From Thiohalocapsa sp. (lineage in GTDB: Bacteria > Pseudomonadota > Gammaproteobacteria > Chromatiales > Chromatiaceae), in NCBI RefSeq assembly GCF_019695415.1, contig NZ_JAIFKJ010000130.1, positions 1 to 8,012 on the forward strand: a DNA stretch of 8,012 nt, read 5' to 3'. Below, piece by piece: positions 7,109 through 8,012 of the stretch; position 1 is the stretch's first letter; every line of letters starts with the position of its first letter. Both the position numbers and the translations under genes were made by a program. The notes beneath the pieces were generated by a model. It did not search any database. It was not told where the DNA came from and saw nothing but the letters and a program-made list of their open reading frames with translations.

Positions 7109-7588
7109 TCAGTGCGCGAGCAGGCCGTCGGCTTCGTGCCGAGGCGTGGGCGCACAGGCGACCTTATGCAGCCCAGTGTCGGACACCAGGTCCAGCTTCC
7201 ACGCACGACCGCCGGGCACGGCGTCATTGACGCGCAGTAGGTCGGTCATGGAGACGAGGGGCGTACTGGAGTTGACCGGGAAGCTCCCGTGTCGGTAGCG
7301 GCTCACCTGGAGGTTCAGGCCGCGCAGTGGTTTTTGCTCCAAGGCGCTCATGAGCCTGAGCGCGAGCCGGGCCGGCTGGATGGACACCAGTCCCTGGTGC
7401 GATACCACACCCGAGGTGGTATTGGTGATACGGAGGATGTTGCAGGTTCCGATGGCGGGCGGAAAGCGGAAGCCGCCCTCGTCCAGCCCGGCGATGACCG
7501 ATTGGACGTGCTTCTTGAGGTCCTTACGGGAAATCTGAGGCGGCAGATTGGCTATCGAGAGAAGAATTGCGCCTGTCTTACCGAACAT
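7109..7588 (-). CDS. Small protein with RRM-like fold pattern, RNP aromatics missing
   Basis: The 159-residue product shows the beta-alpha-beta-beta-alpha-beta order of an RNA recognition motif. Strand 1 is AILLSIANLP (7-16, containing the RNP2-like L-S-I-A-N-L). Helix 1 is SRKDLKKHVQSVIAG (20-34), strand 2 is TCNILRITNTT (48-58) and strand 3 is GVVSHQGLVSI (60-70, RNP1-like). Helix 2 is QPARLALRLMSALEQKP (71-87) and strand 4 is LRGLNLQVSRY (88-98). The aromatic residues that normally stack on RNA in RNP1 and RNP2 are replaced by S11, Q65, L67 and I70. The tail (99-159) matches nothing I recognise. Codon use is strongly GC-ending and looks coding throughout. GAGGTGA lies six bases before the ATG, confirming the start. 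Function is unknown: RNA binding by another surface or protein binding are both possible. It converges on mrpG and is not part of that operon. Confidence 0.75.
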   Translation of the reverse strand: MFGKTGAILLSIANLPPQISRKDLKKHVQSVIAGLDEGGFRFPPAIGTCNILRITNTTSGVVSHQGLVSIQPARLALRLMSALEQKPLRGLNLQVSRYRHGSFPVNSSTPLVSMTDLLRVNDAVPGGRAWKLDLVSDTGLHKVACAPTPRHEADGLLAH

Positions 7589-7594
7589 ACATGT

Positions 7595-7601
7595 TCACCT
7601 C
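7595..7601 (-). promoter_or_regulatory. Ribosome binding site of the RRM-like gene
   Basis: On the minus strand GAGGTGA precedes the ATG at 7588 with six bases between. A second ATG at 7592, also downstream of this site, only opens a four-codon frame, so 7588 is the working start. Confidence 0.65.
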
Positions 7602-7713
7602 GTCTGCGACTTGGGTGTGGACGAGTGGCGGGGGCTGCACTGACGCTGCCGGTTGTCGCCCCCGGGTGGTCAGCGAAGCTGCGCTGCAGACCTTCCCCGG
7701 ACCGCCGATTGTA

Positions 7714-7737
7714 CCCCGCGCATGTGACAACGCGGGG
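7714..7737 (-). promoter_or_regulatory. Inverted repeat CCCCGCG-N10-CGCGGGG, candidate operator or hairpin
   Basis: Two perfect 7-base arms (7714-7720 and 7731-7737) flank a 10-base centre. On the minus strand the repeat directly abuts TACAAT (7713-7708), a good -10-like hexamer about 120 bases upstream of the RRM-like start codon, so the repeat would cover the -35 region and could be a regulator site. No -35 of normal sequence and spacing is seen. On the + strand a T5 run (7751-7755) follows 13 bases later, too far for a typical intrinsic terminator. Confidence 0.4.
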
Positions 7738-7771
7738 ACGATTCCTAGACTTTTTGTCGGGCCCCTGCTGC

Positions 7772-7783
7772 CGCTCATGAGCG
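7772..7783. repeat. Perfect 12-bp palindrome CGCTCATGAGCG
   Basis: The 12 bases read identically on both strands. The first 11 bases also occur inside the RRM-like gene at 7345-7355. It could be a binding site for a dimeric regulator, but a repeated 11-mer in 8 kb of GC-rich DNA is expected by chance. Confidence 0.3.
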
Positions 7784-8012
7784 TCAGTGCCGGGCTTTCC
7801 GCATAATCTCCTTAACGCATTTTCGGGGAAGTTGATCCGTGTTTCCCAGGATTACCATCCACTGTCCTCGATTAGGATGACGACGCCAGCAGTTGCTGCC
7901 CGGCGGCCCCCCTGCCGCACGGCGGACGCCCGGCCACACAGCCGCCCGACTCGCTGGCCTGTGCCGACGCTGGCCCGGACGACACGCTCGGCGGCGGCTT
8001 ATCCACCGGGCT

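Larger units (their letters stand above)
7589..8012. other. Right intergenic region, upstream of the RRM-like gene
   Basis: No complete gene is supported in these 424 bases. The part next to the RRM-like gene holds its ribosome site, an inverted repeat (7714-7737) and a palindrome (7772-7783). Around 7790-7870 the base composition is less GC-rich, with a CATAAT at 7802-7807 on the + strand but no matching -35. From 8012 down to 7872 a minus-strand frame stays open for 46 codons, ends in TAA and has mostly GC-ending codons. It could be the Ser/Pro/Gly-rich tail of a gene entering from the right, but one + strand frame is almost as good, so I do not call a CDS. Confidence 0.5.

Noticed and set aside
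7714..7755. Intrinsic terminator on the + strand (hairpin then T5)
   Set aside because: The T-run starts 13 bases after the stem, too far for a Rho-independent terminator, and no + strand gene lies immediately upstream.
7289..7780. 163-codon + strand frame opposite the RRM-like gene
   Set aside because: The minus-strand gene has a good ribosome site, GC-ending codons and a coherent fold pattern; the + frame has no recognisable features.
7784..7804. Six-residue minus-strand mini-ORF (MRKARH) after TAAGGAG
   Set aside because: The ribosome-like site is only three bases from the ATG, and the frame is too short to support as a gene or a leader peptide without conservation data.
7877..8012. + strand open frame beginning ATG at 7877
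   Set aside because: Arg/Pro/Thr-rich translation, fewer GC-ending codons than the opposite frame, no clear ribosome site and no recognisable motif.

Overview
The window is a GC-rich bacterial chromosome segment of about 8 kb. Its core is a complete Mrp/Mnh/Pha-type multisubunit monovalent cation/H+ antiporter operon on the + strand (989-7097), in the order A(+B)-C-D-E-F-G. MrpB is not a separate gene: its domain is fused to the C-terminus of MrpA, as in the 'group 2' (pha-type) clusters of proteobacteria. That arrangement, the high GC content and the neighbouring families suggest a proteobacterium, most likely a gammaproteobacterium, possibly from a saline or alkaline habitat. The taxonomy is inference, because the window holds no rRNA or other marker gene.

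Layout: (1) 1-351 has no convincing gene, but it carries a degenerate 7-bp tandem repeat (22-63) and a perfect hairpin (121-140). (2) 352-939 encodes a 195-residue YpsA/'putative molybdenum carrier'-like SLOG-fold protein. Its N-terminal ~30 residues closely resemble the inhibitory helix of the F1-ATPase inhibitor IF1, and this is the most unusual feature here. (3) 989-7097 is the antiporter operon, with genes overlapping or 4-49 bp apart, so translational coupling is likely. (4) 7109-7588 on the - strand is a convergent gene for a small protein with an RRM-like fold pattern whose RNP aromatic residues are replaced. (5) 7589-8012 is mostly non-coding. It contains a 7-bp inverted repeat and a 12-bp palindrome upstream of the RRM-like gene, and perhaps the 3' end of another - strand gene running off the right edge.

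From knowledge of the Mrp family, all subunits assemble into one membrane complex related to the membrane arm of respiratory complex I. It uses the proton motive force to expel Na+ (or Li+/K+), giving Na+ tolerance and cytoplasmic pH control. The SLOG/IF1-like protein may be co-transcribed with the operon (49-bp gap, no strong promoter seen); whether its IF1-like segment affects ATP synthase is a hypothesis only. No mobile element, CRISPR array, tRNA or rRNA was recognised.
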